DNA of 64,000 nucleotides from Janthinobacterium sp. LM6 (GTDB lineage Bacteria; Pseudomonadota; Gammaproteobacteria; Burkholderiales; Burkholderiaceae_D): assembly GCF_002002885.1 (NCBI RefSeq), contig NZ_CP019510.1, positions 5,208,001-5,272,000 of the forward strand, given 5' to 3'. Shown here piece after piece: positions 1 through 9,358 of the stretch. The notes beneath the pieces are model-generated. The model was not told the DNA's origin, ran no database searches, and saw only the letters and a program-made list of their open reading frames with translations. A program made the position numbers and the translations under genes. Each line of letters begins with the position of its first letter. Positions within the stretch are counted from its first letter, which is position 1.

Positions 1-710
1 TCCTGGGCGGCAAGGACGCGTCCGGCATCGAATCGCTGAAGTGGATGGATTCGCAATCCGTGTCTGAGCTGATCCGCAACGAACACCCGCAGATCATCGC
101 CACCATCCTCGTCCACCTGGAACGCGACCAGGCCTGCGAAATCCTCGGCCACTTTACGGACCGCCTGCGCAACGACGTGGTCTTGCGCATCGCCACCCTG
201 GACGGCGTGCAGCCGGCCGCCTTGCGCGAACTCAACGATGTGCTGACGAAACTGCTGTCCGGTAACGAAAACATCAAGAAATCGTCGCTGGGCGGCGTGC
301 GCGCGGCGGCCGAGATCCTGAACTTCATGAGCGGCGAGCAAGAAGGCTCCGTCATGGACAATATCAAGAATTACGACAATGACATGGCGCAAAAGATCAT
401 GGACGAAATGTTCGTGTTCGACAACGTGATCGATATCGACGACCGCGGCATCCAGCTGCTGCTGCGCGAAGTACAGTCGGAAATGCTGATCATCGCCCTG
501 AAAGGCGCCTCGCAGGAACTGCGCGACAAGATCTTCAAGAACATGTCGCAGCGCGCCGGCGAGATGATGCGCGAAGACCTGGAATCGAAAGGCCCCGTGC
601 GCCTGTCGGAAGTGGAATCGCAGCAGAAACAGATCCTGCAGATCGTGCGCCGCCTGGCGGACGAGGGGCAGATTGTCTTAGGCGGAAAAGGCGAGGATTC
701 GTTTGTCTAG
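1..710 (+). CDS. fliG: Flagellar motor switch protein FliG (C-terminal part)
   Basis: The frame is open from the window edge (first full codon at 3) and gives about 235 residues, so roughly the first 100 of a normal ~330-residue FliG lie outside. FliG sits on the MS ring and, with FliM and FliN, forms the rotor/switch; its C-terminal domain meets the stator. The visible part begins at LGGKDASGIESLKWMD, then carries the EHPQ motif of the middle domain that contacts FliM, and the charged C-terminal armadillo domain. The last codons overlap fliH by 8 bp, the tight coupling expected in a fliEFGHIJK operon. Identification is firm; only the 5' end is missing. Confidence 0.97.
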   Translation, partial: LGGKDASGIESLKWMDSQSVSELIRNEHPQIIATILVHLERDQACEILGHFTDRLRNDVVLRIATLDGVQPAALRELNDVLTKLLSGNENIKKSSLGGVRAAAEILNFMSGEQEGSVMDNIKNYDNDMAQKIMDEMFVFDNVIDIDDRGIQLLLREVQSEMLIIALKGASQELRDKIFKNMSQRAGEMMREDLESKGPVRLSEVESQQKQILQIVRRLADEGQIVLGGKGEDSFV

Positions 711-1455
711 TTTAATTCCCAAAGAGCAGCAAACCGCCTACCAGCGCTGGGAAATGACCTCGTTTGGCGACGAGCGTCCCAGCGTGGTGGCGGCGCGCAA
801 GCTGCTGGAACCGGATCCCGAGCCCGAAATCGACCCGTTTGCAGAATTGCACGAGGAAGAGCCGGCCCCGCCGCTCGAATACCCGACGCAGGAAGAACTC
901 GACGCCATCCGCGAGGAAGCGCGCGCCACGGCCTTCGACGAAGGCCGCGCGGCCGGCTATGCGGAAGGCCATGCGGCCGGGCACGCCGATGGCCATGCGC
1001 AATCGTATGCGGAAGGCAAGGCTGCCTCCGCCGTGGAACTGGCGCACCTGCAAACCATCGCCGTCGACTTCGGCACGGCCGTGCACCAGGCCGACGAGCT
1101 GATCGCCAATGACGTGATGGAACTGGCCTTGCAACTGGCCAAGGGCATGCTGAAGACGGCCCTGCCCGTGCGCCCCGAGCTGATGCTGCCGATGGTGCGC
1201 GAAGCCATCGAATACTTGCCTGTGCTACAACAACCAGCCTTGCTGATGCTCAACCCGGACGATGCGCAAGTCGTGCGCGACGGTATCGGCGATGAGCTCG
1301 ACAAGGGCGGCTGGCGCGTCATCGAAGACCCGTCCGTGGAACGTGGCGGTTGCAAGATCGACACGGCCAGCAACCAGATCGATGCGCAGACGTCCACCCG
1401 CTGGCACCGCCTGACGCATGCGCTGGGCAAAGACCTGGACTGGCTGGCGCCGTGA
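703..1455 (+). CDS. fliH: Flagellar export ATPase regulator FliH
   Basis: FliH (250 aa) is the cytoplasmic stator-like partner of the export ATPase FliI and docks it to the export gate. The N-terminus is acidic and Pro-rich, and residues 81-105 show the GxxxG repeat helix that is diagnostic for FliH. The C-terminal half is the conserved ATP-synthase E/delta-like domain. The start is a TTG at 703 that overlaps the end of fliG, and the stop overlaps the GTG start of fliI, so translation is probably coupled along the operon. Start choice is inferred from the overlap geometry. Confidence 0.93.
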   Translation: MSSLIPKEQQTAYQRWEMTSFGDERPSVVAARKLLEPDPEPEIDPFAELHEEEPAPPLEYPTQEELDAIREEARATAFDEGRAAGYAEGHAAGHADGHAQSYAEGKAASAVELAHLQTIAVDFGTAVHQADELIANDVMELALQLAKGMLKTALPVRPELMLPMVREAIEYLPVLQQPALLMLNPDDAQVVRDGIGDELDKGGWRVIEDPSVERGGCKIDTASNQIDAQTSTRWHRLTHALGKDLDWLAP

Positions 1456-2861
1456 GCGAGCCCGTCAAAGGCCCTGCTGCCCATGCGGCGCGCTGGCGCG
1501 CCTACCTGAGCGACTGTACGGCCGTGGTCGGCTTTGTGGAACCAATGCAGATTTCAGGACGCGTCACGCGCGTGGCCGGCCTGGTGATGGAAGCCGTGGG
1601 CCTGCGCCTGGCCGTCGGCGCCGCCTGCACCGTGCCGCTGCCGAATGGCGGCCGGGTCGAGGCGGAAGTGGTCGGCTTCGAAGGCGAACGCCTGTTTTTG
1701 ATGCCGCAAAGCGACGTCGAGGGCATCGTGCCCGGCACGCGCGTGTTTTCCGTCGAACCGGCCATCCCCCGCCCCGGCAGCGTGGCCCACCCGCGCCGCC
1801 GCCCCAGCGACCGCGCGCGCCACCTGCCCGTGGGGCCGCAACTGCTGGGCCGCGTGCTCGACGGCGCAGGCCGCCCGCTCGACCAGCTGGGCCCGCTGCA
1901 CACGACCGACAGCGCCCCCATCAACGTGCGCCCCGCCAATCCCCTGGGCCGCGCGCCCATCGTCGACACGCTCGACGTGGGCGTGCGCTCGATCAATGCC
2001 ATGCTGACCGTGGGCCGTGGCCAGCGCATGGGCCTGTTCGCCGGTTCCGGCGTGGGTAAAAGCGTGCTGCTGGGCATGATGGCCCGCTACACGGAAGCGG
2101 ACGTGATCGTCGTCGGCCTGATCGGCGAACGGGGACGCGAAGTCAAGGAATTCATCGAGCAAATCCTGGGACCCGAAGGCCTGGCCCGCTCCGTCGTCGT
2201 GGCCGCGCCGGCCGACACGCCGCCGCTGATGCGCCTGCAAGGGGCCGCATATGCGACGGCGATTGCCGAACACTTCCGCGACCAGGGCCAAAACGTGCTG
2301 CTGATCATGGATTCACTGACCCGCTACGCCATGGCGCAGCGCGAAATCGCCCTGGCCATCGGCGAACCGCCCGCCACCAAGGGCTATCCGCCATCCGTCT
2401 TCGCCAAGCTGCCCGTGCTGGTGGAGCGGGCCGGCAATGGCGAGGAAGGCGGCGGCTCGATCACGGCCTTCTACACCGTGCTGACCGAGGGCGACGACCA
2501 GCAGGACCCGATCGCCGACTCGGCACGCGCGATTCTCGACGGCCATATCGTGCTGAACCGCCGCCTGGCCGAAGCGGGCCACTATCCCGCCATCGACATC
2601 GAGCAATCGATTTCGCGCGCCGCCCACTCGATCACCACGCATGAACACCAGCAGCAGGCGCGCAAGCTGAAACAGCTGTATTCGCGCTATGAGCGCAGCC
2701 GCGACCTGATCAGCGTGGGCGCCTACAGCGCCGGCACGGACCCCGTGCTGGACCAGGCCATCGCCCTGCATGAAAAGATCGAAGCGTTTTTGCAGCAGCA
2801 AATCACGGAGCGGGTCAGCATGGACGAGAGCTTGGGGCAACTTACCGCTCTATTCGACTGA
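1452..2861 (+). CDS. fliI: Flagellum-specific ATPase FliI
   Basis: FliI (469 aa) is the F1-beta-like ATPase that energises loading of the flagellar type III export apparatus. Walker A is GSGVGKS at residues 198-204, GERGREV lies at 225-231, and the Walker B aspartate is at about 287 ([10 protein letters not shown]). A longer upstream reading in this frame exists, but the GTG at 1452 overlaps the fliH stop and gives the usual family length, so it is taken as the start. It stands third in fliGHIJK. Confidence 0.96.
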   Translation: MSEPVKGPAAHAARWRAYLSDCTAVVGFVEPMQISGRVTRVAGLVMEAVGLRLAVGAACTVPLPNGGRVEAEVVGFEGERLFLMPQSDVEGIVPGTRVFSVEPAIPRPGSVAHPRRRPSDRARHLPVGPQLLGRVLDGAGRPLDQLGPLHTTDSAPINVRPANPLGRAPIVDTLDVGVRSINAMLTVGRGQRMGLFAGSGVGKSVLLGMMARYTEADVIVVGLIGERGREVKEFIEQILGPEGLARSVVVAAPADTPPLMRLQGAAYATAIAEHFRDQGQNVLLIMDSLTRYAMAQREIALAIGEPPATKGYPPSVFAKLPVLVERAGNGEEGGGSITAFYTVLTEGDDQQDPIADSARAILDGHIVLNRRLAEAGHYPAIDIEQSISRAAHSITTHEHQQQARKLKQLYSRYERSRDLISVGAYSAGTDPVLDQAIALHEKIEAFLQQQITERVSMDESLGQLTALFD

Positions 2862-2893
2862 TTAGGGCTTGCACAGCGGGAATATAATCAGCC

Positions 2894-3334
2894 ATGGCCT
2901 CTCCTTCCCAACTTGCAACCCTGATCGACCTTGCCCAGCGCGAAACGGATGACTGCGCCAAGCGCCTGGGCGCGGCCCTGAAAGCGCTCGACGATTGCCG
3001 CCAGAAGCTCGACATGCTGTCCGGCTACCGCGACGACTACGCCAAGCGCTTCGAGACAAGCATGAGCAGCGGCATCACGCCCATGGCCTACCGCAACTTC
3101 CAGGCCTTCATGGTCAAGCTCGACAGCGCCATCCTGGGCCAGCAGCAAGTGGTCGAGCATGCGCAAGCGCGCAGCGACAATGAAAAGATGCGCTGGCAGC
3201 TGGCCGAACGCAAGCGCATGTCGTACACCACCCTGAACAACCGGGCGCAGGAACAGGCGCTGAAGCTGGAAAACAAGCGCGACCAGAAAGCAATGGATGA
3301 GCACGCGGCGCGACAAGCCTATTACAAACGCTAA
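2894..3334 (+). CDS. fliJ: Flagellar export chaperone/coupler FliJ
   Basis: FliJ (146 aa) is a small coiled-coil protein resembling the gamma stalk of F1. It promotes FliI hexamer function and links ATPase and export gate. The protein is almost entirely charged alpha-helix (DLAQRETDDCAKRLG, ENKRDQKAMDEHA), of normal family length, with no other domain. It follows fliI by 32 bp and precedes fliK by 19 bp. The family is weakly conserved in sequence, so the call depends partly on position between fliI and fliK. Confidence 0.9.
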   Translation: MASPSQLATLIDLAQRETDDCAKRLGAALKALDDCRQKLDMLSGYRDDYAKRFETSMSSGITPMAYRNFQAFMVKLDSAILGQQQVVEHAQARSDNEKMRWQLAERKRMSYTTLNNRAQEQALKLENKRDQKAMDEHAARQAYYKR

Positions 3335-3353
3335 GCAACACTGAGGCAGCATC

Positions 3354-4652
3354 ATGCAAACCCAGCCAACACCGATTTCCCAGATTATCTCGCCGAACGC
3401 CACGCCGGGCGCCGCCAACCGCAGCCAGCCGTCCACCAGCGGCACGGCGGGCGACTTCCAGCGCACCCTGAACCGCCAGATCGAGCAACGCCAGGCCAAC
3501 CGCAATATGGTGCAGGCGCAAATGCAAGCGCCTGCGCCGGCGGCCCGCCCCGCCAGCCCTGCCGCCACGCCGTCACCCGCGCCCCAGGCGCCCGCCGGCG
3601 AAACGAAGCCGGTGCAAAGCGAACAGGCTGCCAGCAGCGAGCAGCCGCCAGCGCAGTCCAGCGAGGCGGCCCAGCCCGCCACCGCCGACAACGCCGGCAC
3701 CCAGTCCGAGGCCAGCGTGCCTGCCGCCCCCGCCGCGACAGTCGCACCGCCGGCCGATCCGGCCGCCGAGATGCTGGCCCTGGTAGGCAGCATCCAGCTG
3801 GCCATCCAGCCGCCGGCGGCAGCCGCCAAAGCCGTGCCGGAACTGCCCGCGCGCGCCAGCGTCAAGGCCGACGGCAAGAACTTGGCCACAGGCCCCTTGC
3901 TGGCAGCCGGCCAGGGCAGCGGCAAGGCTGCCGCCACCGCGCAAACGGACGGCGGCGACTTTGCCGACAGCCTGGGCCAGGCCCAGGGCAAGGCGGTCGC
4001 CGGCAGCAGCCAGCCAGGCGCCAGCTTGCCAACCGGCAAGGCCGAACCTGGCAAGCTGGCCATCGACGCCCAGTTGGCAGCCACTGCCAAGGCGGGCGCC
4101 GCCGTGGCCGAACCGATTCTCAAGGAAACACCTGCCGACCTGAGCCGCCTGGCGGCCCAGTTGCAGCCGGGCGCGCTGCAGCAGGCCGCTGCCGCCGTGG
4201 CCGTGCCGGCCGACAAGCTGACGGGCCGGGTCGGCACGCCGGCCTGGGATCAGCAGCTGGGGCAGAAAGTCGTGTGGATGGCGGCCGGCGGCGACCAGAG
4301 CGCCACCCTGACCTTGAATCCGCCCGACCTGGGCCCCGTGCAAGTGGTACTGACGGTCACCAATGACCAGGCCGATGCCGCCTTCATGTCGGCCCAGCCG
4401 GAAGTACGCCAGGCGCTGGAAGCGGCCATGCCGCGCCTGCGCGAGATGATGAGCGAAGCGGGCATCGCCTTTGGCAACGCCACCGTCTCGGCCGGCACGC
4501 CGGAACAGCAAAACAATGGTGAACGCGCCGCCTCGGGCGAGCGCCGCGGCAATGGCCAGGGCGGCGGCGCAGCGGGTGGCGAGATCGCCATCGCGCCGGC
4601 GGCGGGCGGACGCAGCCGGCCCAGCCTGAGTGCCGTGGATACCTTTGCCTGA
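3354..4652 (+). CDS. fliK: Flagellar hook-length control protein FliK
   Basis: FliK (432 aa) is secreted during hook growth, measures hook length and switches export specificity through FlhB. Residues 1-300 are a low-complexity Ala/Pro/Gln/Ser-rich ruler region. The conserved Flg_hook domain lies near residues 300-400, with the signature LTLNPPDLGPVQV followed by the MPRLREMMSEAGI helix. The tail is Gly-rich. The gene closes the upstream operon: a rho-independent terminator follows about 70 bp after the stop. Confidence 0.94.
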   Translation: MQTQPTPISQIISPNATPGAANRSQPSTSGTAGDFQRTLNRQIEQRQANRNMVQAQMQAPAPAARPASPAATPSPAPQAPAGETKPVQSEQAASSEQPPAQSSEAAQPATADNAGTQSEASVPAAPAATVAPPADPAAEMLALVGSIQLAIQPPAAAAKAVPELPARASVKADGKNLATGPLLAAGQGSGKAAATAQTDGGDFADSLGQAQGKAVAGSSQPGASLPTGKAEPGKLAIDAQLAATAKAGAAVAEPILKETPADLSRLAAQLQPGALQQAAAAVAVPADKLTGRVGTPAWDQQLGQKVVWMAAGGDQSATLTLNPPDLGPVQVVLTVTNDQADAAFMSAQPEVRQALEAAMPRLREMMSEAGIAFGNATVSAGTPEQQNNGERAASGERRGNGQGGGAAGGEIAIAPAAGGRSRPSLSAVDTFA

Positions 4653-4721
4653 GGACAATTCGTCGTCCGCCAGCCACCGGCGCGCCCCAAGGCGTAACTT
4701 TTCGTCTAAAAACAGCGAGTT

Positions 4722-4743
4722 GAGGGCGCTTCCGCCCTCTTTT
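4722..4743 (+). terminator. Rho-independent terminator after fliK
   Basis: A perfect 7-bp stem (GAGGGCG / CGCCCTC) with a CTTC tetraloop is followed by TTTT. It lies between fliK and fliL, so it separates the fliG-K transcript from a fliL-R transcript that needs its own promoter. Confidence 0.8.
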
Positions 4744-4768
4744 CACTGCATCCTTCTGCGCAGAATTT

Positions 4769-4776
4769 GCCGATAA
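4769..4776 (+). promoter_or_regulatory. Possible sigma-28-type -10 element before fliL
   Basis: GCCGATAA matches the FliA -10 consensus exactly and lies 63 bp upstream of fliL, just after the fliK terminator. The following bases (TGACA) also match those after the flgM promoter. No TAAAGTTT-like -35 is present at 11-nt spacing, so this may be chance or a promoter that depends on an activator. Confidence 0.3.
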
Positions 4777-4838
4777 TGACATAATGGCGTCGTGATCCAC
4801 TTCCATGCACTCGAGTACCATTGAAAGCAAATCCAAAA

Positions 4839-5351
4839 ATGAAAGCAGATCCGAAAGCAGATGCAGGCCTGGCTCCCGCCGGCGCCTCGAAAAAGAAGCT
4901 TCTGATCATCGTGCTGGCCTCGGTGCTGGTGGCTGGCGGTATCGGTGGCGGTGCCGCCTGGTACTTCCTGCATGGCAAGGCCGATAAAGAAGAATCGGCG
5001 CCCAGCAAGAAAAAACATGCCGCTTCCAAGGCAGGTCCGCCCGTCTTCGTGCCCATCGATGCCTTCACCGTCAATTTGCAGCCGGAAAATGGCGAGCAAT
5101 ACCTGCAAATCGCGTTTACCTTGCAGGCCAGCAGCCCGGAAGAAATGGACTTGATCAAGATCAACATGCCGAAAGTGCGCAGCCGTTTATTGCTGCTGCT
5201 GTCCGGCAAGAAGGCGTCCGAACTCAATACCGTGGAAGGCAAGCAGCAACTGGCGGCCGAAATCATCAATCAGGTGAACCAGCCGTTCGAGGACAAAGGG
5301 CCGGAGCAGGACGTGACGGACGTATTATTTACCGCATTCATCATTCAATAA
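4839..5351 (+). CDS. fliL: Flagellar basal body-associated protein FliL
   Basis: FliL (170 aa) is a single-pass inner-membrane protein that surrounds the stator and supports torque under load. A short Lys-rich cytoplasmic N-terminus is followed by one transmembrane helix (about residues 19-41, LLIIVLASVLVAGG). The periplasmic FliL domain runs to the end (PVFVPIDAFTVNL; VTDVLFTAFIIQ). A TTG at 4821 in the same frame could add six residues, part of a small AAAGCA(G/A)ATCC duplication. The ATG at 4839 is preferred because it gives a normal N-terminus, though no strong ribosome site is visible. Confidence 0.9.
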   Translation: MKADPKADAGLAPAGASKKKLLIIVLASVLVAGGIGGGAAWYFLHGKADKEESAPSKKKHAASKAGPPVFVPIDAFTVNLQPENGEQYLQIAFTLQASSPEEMDLIKINMPKVRSRLLLLLSGKKASELNTVEGKQQLAAEIINQVNQPFEDKGPEQDVTDVLFTAFIIQ

Positions 5352-5357
5352 GCAGCC

Positions 5358-6344
5358 ATGGCCGATAATTTCCTCTCCCAGGAAGAAGTCGATGCCCTTC
5401 TGAAGGGCGTCAACGGAGACCAGGACGACGCGCAGGCGCCGGAAGATGTCACGGGAGTTCGTACCTACAACCTGGCAACCCAGGAGCGCATCGTGCGCGG
5501 CCGGATGCCAACGTTGGAAATTATCAACGAGCGTTTCGCCCGGCTGCTGCGCGTGGGCCTGTTCAACTTCCTGCGCCGCAGCGCCGAAGTGTCGGTCGGT
5601 TCCGTGCGCGTATCGAAATACAGCGAGTTCATCCGTAACCTGGTGGTGCCGACCAACCTGAATTTGGTGCACATGAAGCCGCTGCGCGGCACGGCCTTGA
5701 TGGTCTTCGATCCGGGCCTCGTGTTCTTGCTGGTCGACAATCTGTTCGGCGGCGACGGACGTTTCCATACGCGCGTCGAAGGGCGCGACTTTACGCAGAC
5801 GGAGCAGCGCATCATCCTGCGCATCCTCGACATCGTCTTCGAAGCCTACACCAAGTCGTGGGAGCCGGTCTTCCCCGTCGAGTTCGAATATATCCGTTCA
5901 GAAATGAACACGCAGTTCGCCAACATCGCCACGCCGAACGAAGTGGTGGTGGCGTCCACGTTTACGGTGGAATTGGGCTCCGTTTCCGGACAAATCCACT
6001 TTTGCATGCCGTATTCGATGATCGAGCCGATCCGCGATTCGCTGACCTCGAGCCTGCAGGGCGAGGCGCTGGAAGTGGACAAGCGCTGGATACGCCTGAT
6101 GACGCAGCAGATCCAGATCGCCGAAGTCGAGCTGGTGGCGTCGCTGGGCACGGCGCGCGTGTCCTTCGATGAAATCCTGAACATGAAGGTGGGCGACATC
6201 ATCCCGCTGAATATTCCCGAACTGATCGCCGCCACCGTCGACGGCGTGCCCGTGATGGATTGCACGTACGGCGTGTTGAACGGACAATATGCGCTGAAGG
6301 TTGAAAAGTTGCTGGCTAACGCCGACAACATGAACAATCATTAA
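5358..6344 (+). CDS. fliM: Flagellar motor switch protein FliM
   Basis: FliM (328 aa) forms the C-ring wall and receives CheY-P. The N-terminal CheY-P-binding peptide is present (LSQEEVDALLKGV, residues 5-17). It is followed by the CheC-like middle domain that contacts FliG and the C-terminal SpoA domain that pairs with FliN. Length is standard. It starts 6 bp after fliL and is followed by fliN with a good GGAG ribosome site. No anomalies are seen. Confidence 0.97.
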   Translation: MADNFLSQEEVDALLKGVNGDQDDAQAPEDVTGVRTYNLATQERIVRGRMPTLEIINERFARLLRVGLFNFLRRSAEVSVGSVRVSKYSEFIRNLVVPTNLNLVHMKPLRGTALMVFDPGLVFLLVDNLFGGDGRFHTRVEGRDFTQTEQRIILRILDIVFEAYTKSWEPVFPVEFEYIRSEMNTQFANIATPNEVVVASTFTVELGSVSGQIHFCMPYSMIEPIRDSLTSSLQGEALEVDKRWIRLMTQQIQIAEVELVASLGTARVSFDEILNMKVGDIIPLNIPELIAATVDGVPVMDCTYGVLNGQYALKVEKLLANADNMNNH

Positions 6345-6392
6345 AAAATACCCGGGCCGCTGCGGCCCGCATCTGTACAACAGGAGAAACAC

Positions 6393-6827
6393 ATGTCTGA
6401 CAACCAAGACGACCAAAGCGCGGAAGACGATTGGGGCGCGGCCATTGCCGAGCAGGCCAAGGCGGAAGCCGAAGCGCTGCAGAACCAGGCCGCCAATACG
6501 GCCAGCGCGGCCAGCGCCGCCGTGTTCAAGGACTTTTCCAAGCAGGCATCGAAGTCGGAAACGCACAACGATATCGATTTCATCCTCGATATCCCCGTGC
6601 AGCTGACGGTCGAACTGGGCCGCACCAAGATCGCCATCAAGAACCTGCTGCAACTGGCGCAGGGTTCCGTGGTCGAGCTCGACGGCCTGGCCGGCGAACC
6701 GATGGACGTGCTGGTGAACGGCTGCCTGATCGCCCAGGGCGAAGTGGTGGTGGTGAATGACAAGTTCGGCATCCGCCTGACGGACATCATCACGCCTTCC
6801 GAACGCATCCGAAAATTGAATAAATGA
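6393..6827 (+). CDS. fliN: Flagellar motor switch protein FliN
   Basis: FliN (144 aa) forms the base of the C-ring with FliM and docks FliH-FliI. Residues 1-60 are an Ala/Gln-rich linker. The SpoA domain occupies the C-terminal ~80 residues (DIPVQLTVELGRTKIAIKNL; VLVNGCLIAQGEVVVVNDKFGIRL). A strong ribosome site (CAGGAGAAACAC) precedes the ATG. The stop overlaps fliO by 4 bp (ATGA). Confidence 0.97.
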   Translation: MSDNQDDQSAEDDWGAAIAEQAKAEAEALQNQAANTASAASAAVFKDFSKQASKSETHNDIDFILDIPVQLTVELGRTKIAIKNLLQLAQGSVVELDGLAGEPMDVLVNGCLIAQGEVVVVNDKFGIRLTDIITPSERIRKLNK

Positions 6828-7423
6828 AGCCTGGCCTGTTGATTTCCACCGTGCTGCCGCTCCTGGCGGCATGCAGCATTGCGCACGCCGAACCGGCAAC
6901 CGCCCCGGCGCCGGCGGCCAGCGCCGCCAGCGCTTCCGTCGCGCTGGCAAGCGAGACACCGCCAGCCGCCGCGGCGCCGGCCGCCTCAGCTGCAGCAGCG
7001 GTGCCGGCCTCCGCGCCTGCCGCCGCCCTGCCCGCCATGCCGCCCGGCGCACCGATGACGATGGCGCCGACCAGTTCGGCCGGCAGCTTGCTGCAAACCA
7101 TCTTCGCACTCGTCTTCGTGCTGGCCCTCCTGATCGGCCTGGCCTGGTTCATGAAGCGCTATGGCCCCAAGGTCATGGGCGGCAACAGCAAGATGCGCGT
7201 CGTCAGCTCGCTCAACCTGGGCGGACGCGAACGCATCGTCCTCGTCGAAGTGGCCGACCAGTGGATCGTCGTCGGCGCCTCGCCCGGCAGGATCAACGCG
7301 CTGGCCACCATGCCGCGCCAGGAAGGCGAATTGCCGCAACTGGCCACGGCGCAAAACGGCCCTGCGGCCGCCAATTTTTCCGAGTGGCTGAAACAGACCA
7401 TCGAAAAACGCAATGGGAAATAA
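6824..7423 (+). CDS. fliO: Flagellar biosynthesis protein FliO
   Basis: FliO (199 aa) helps assemble the FliP ring of the export gate. It has an N-terminal signal-like segment ending near residue 22, then an Ala/Pro-rich periplasmic stretch. One transmembrane helix follows at about residues 87-107 ([21 protein letters not shown]), then a cytoplasmic FliO domain ([22 protein letters not shown]). Start overlaps fliN by 4 bp and the end overlaps fliP by 11 bp. The family is poorly conserved, but topology and position are decisive. Confidence 0.92.
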   Translation: MKPGLLISTVLPLLAACSIAHAEPATAPAPAASAASASVALASETPPAAAAPAASAAAAVPASAPAAALPAMPPGAPMTMAPTSSAGSLLQTIFALVFVLALLIGLAWFMKRYGPKVMGGNSKMRVVSSLNLGGRERIVLVEVADQWIVVGASPGRINALATMPRQEGELPQLATAQNGPAAANFSEWLKQTIEKRNGK

Positions 7424-8189
7424 GCAGCAGATGGCGTGGTCCACCTTGAAGACTCCCCTGACCTGGCTGCTGGCGGCAGCCGCCCTGGCCTTGCCGCTGT
7501 GGGCCATGGCCCAGCCGGGCATCCCGGCCTTCAACAGCACGCCGGCGCCGGGCGGCGGCCAGAATTACTCGTTGCCGGTGCAGACGCTCATCCTGATGAC
7601 GTCGCTCACCTTCCTGCCGGCGGCCTTGCTGATGATGACCTGCTTTACGCGCATCATCATCGTGCTGTCGCTGCTGCGACAGGCTATCGGCACGCAATCG
7701 GCGCCGCCGAACCAGGTGCTGGTGGGCCTTGCCCTGTTTTTGACCCTGTTCGTCATGGGACCCGTGTTCGACAAGATTTATACGGATGCGTATCAACCGT
7801 ATCAGGAAAACAAGATCAGCATGCAGCAGGCGATGGACAAGGGCGTCGATCCCCTGAAAACCTTCATGCTCAAGCAGACGCGCCAGGCCGACCTGGCCCT
7901 GTTCGCCAAGATGTCGCGCTCGCCGGCCCTGCAAGGCCCGGAAGACGTGCCGCTGCGCATCCTCGTGCCCGCCTTCGTCACCAGCGAACTGAAGACGGCG
8001 TTCCAGATCGGCTTTGCCATCTTCATCCCGTTCCTGATCATCGACATGGTGGTCGCCAGCGTGCTGATGTCGATGGGGATGATGATGATGTCGCCGGCGA
8101 CCATCTCGCTGCCGTTCAAGCTGATGCTGTTCGTGCTCGTCGATGGCTGGCAGTTGCTGCTGGGTTCGCTGTCACAGAGTTTTTACTAG
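7413..8189 (+). CDS. fliP: Flagellar type III export gate protein FliP
   Basis: FliP (258 aa) is the core pentamer of the export channel. It has a cleavable signal peptide (about residues 1-34), then membrane helices with the strongly conserved [17 protein letters not shown] and the C-terminal [16 protein letters not shown] and [14 protein letters not shown] motifs. The ATG at 7413 overlaps fliO; an in-frame ATG at 7431 is an alternative start. FliQ follows after a GGGGAA ribosome site. Confidence 0.97.
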   Translation: MGNKQQMAWSTLKTPLTWLLAAAALALPLWAMAQPGIPAFNSTPAPGGGQNYSLPVQTLILMTSLTFLPAALLMMTCFTRIIIVLSLLRQAIGTQSAPPNQVLVGLALFLTLFVMGPVFDKIYTDAYQPYQENKISMQQAMDKGVDPLKTFMLKQTRQADLALFAKMSRSPALQGPEDVPLRILVPAFVTSELKTAFQIGFAIFIPFLIIDMVVASVLMSMGMMMMSPATISLPFKLMLFVLVDGWQLLLGSLSQSFY

Positions 8190-8199
8190 GGGAAATAAG

Positions 8200-8469
8200 A
8201 TGACACCCGAAAGCGTCATGACCCTGGGCCGCCATGCGATGGAAATCACCCTCATGGTGGCCGCGCCCATGCTGCTCGTCGCCCTCATCATCGGCTTGAT
8301 CGTGAGTATTTTCCAGGCGGCAACGCAGATCAACGAGGCGACCCTGTCCTTCATTCCGAAGCTGGTCGGCATTTTCGTCGCCCTCGTCGTGGCCGGCCCG
8401 TGGATGCTGTCCGTCATGCTCGACTACATGCGTCAGGTGTTTACCGGCATCCCGAACCTGGTTGGCTAG
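8200..8469 (+). CDS. fliQ: Flagellar type III export gate protein FliQ
   Basis: FliQ is exactly 89 residues, the family length. It has two hydrophobic hairpin helices (AMEITLMVAAPMLLVALIIGL and LVGIFVALVVAGPWMLSVML) separated by the conserved QAATQINEATLSFIPK loop. It packs around the FliP-FliR channel. The frame is open further upstream, but the ATG at 8200 has a GGGGAAATA ribosome site and gives the canonical N-terminus MTPESVMTLG. Confidence 0.97.
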   Translation: MTPESVMTLGRHAMEITLMVAAPMLLVALIIGLIVSIFQAATQINEATLSFIPKLVGIFVALVVAGPWMLSVMLDYMRQVFTGIPNLVG

Positions 8470-8491
8470 TGCAGCGCTTGCTGATCCTCCC

Positions 8492-9358
8492 ATGCTGACT
8501 CTGTCCAGCATCGAACTCAATACCTGGATCGCAGCACTGCTGTGGCCGCTTAGCCGCATCCTCGGCCTGATTGCGGCCGCCCCCCTGTTCGGCAACGCGG
8601 CCGTGCCGGCCACCGTGAAGGTGAGCCTGGGCGCCCTGCTGGCCATGATCATCGCCCCCACCGTGCCGGCCTTGCCTGCCGTCAACCCGATGTCCTTGCC
8701 CGGTTTATTGATCCTCACGCAGGAGATGCTGGTGGGCCTGGCCATGGGCTTTTCCATCCGCATCGTGTTTTCCGCCATCGAAATGGCCGGCGAAATCAGC
8801 AGTCTCACCATGGGCCTGGGCTTCGCCTCATTCTTCGACCCGCAAACCAAGGGCAGATCTTCCGCCATCAGCCAGTTCCTCGTCATGCTGGCCACCTTGA
8901 TGTTTTTGACCGTCAATGGCCACCTGGTCTTGCTGGCGGCGCTGGCAGAAAGCTTTGTCAGCCTGCCGATTTCATCGAGTCCCATCAGCGGCGGCGGCTT
9001 CCAGCAATTGGCAGCGTGGGGCGGGGAAATTTTCCGTTCCGGCCTGCAAATTTCTCTGCCCATCATCGCCGCCCTGCTGCTGACCAACGTAGCCCTGGGC
9101 ATCTTGACGCGGGCCGCGCCGCAACTGAACATCTTCGGTATCGGTTTTCCCGTCACCCTGGGCGTGGGCTTGCTGGTAATCAGCATGGTCCTGCCCTACC
9201 TGGCCACGCCCTTCCAGAACATGTTCCTGCGCGGCATAGAAACGGCGCGCCTGCTGCCGCGCGGCTTTGCCACGCGCGACCGGCCGCCGCCGCCCGCGCC
9301 GCCGAATCCCCTGCGCCCGGCAACGCCTGCACCGGCACCGCTGCCGCCCGCGCGCTGA
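8492..9358 (+). CDS. fliR: Flagellar type III export gate protein FliR
   Basis: FliR (288 aa from ATG 8492) completes the FliPQR export channel. Several transmembrane helices and the family motifs QEMLVGLAMGFSIRIVF, EISSLTMGLGFASFFDP and FGIGFPVTLGVGLLV are visible. A TTG at 8462 overlapping fliQ would add ten residues and is a possible alternative start. The last ~35 residues are a Pro-rich tail with no conserved match, unlike most FliR proteins. This is the last gene of the fliL-R run and meets argO convergently with no gap. Confidence 0.94.
   Translation: MLTLSSIELNTWIAALLWPLSRILGLIAAAPLFGNAAVPATVKVSLGALLAMIIAPTVPALPAVNPMSLPGLLILTQEMLVGLAMGFSIRIVFSAIEMAGEISSLTMGLGFASFFDPQTKGRSSAISQFLVMLATLMFLTVNGHLVLLAALAESFVSLPISSSPISGGGFQQLAAWGGEIFRSGLQISLPIIAALLLTNVALGILTRAAPQLNIFGIGFPVTLGVGLLVISMVLPYLATPFQNMFLRGIETARLLPRGFATRDRPPPPAPPNPLRPATPAPAPLPPAR

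Noticed and set aside
5361-5368. GCCGATAA sequence at the start of fliM
   Set aside because: It is coding sequence (Ala-Asp-Asn of FliM) and has no -35 element at the right distance.
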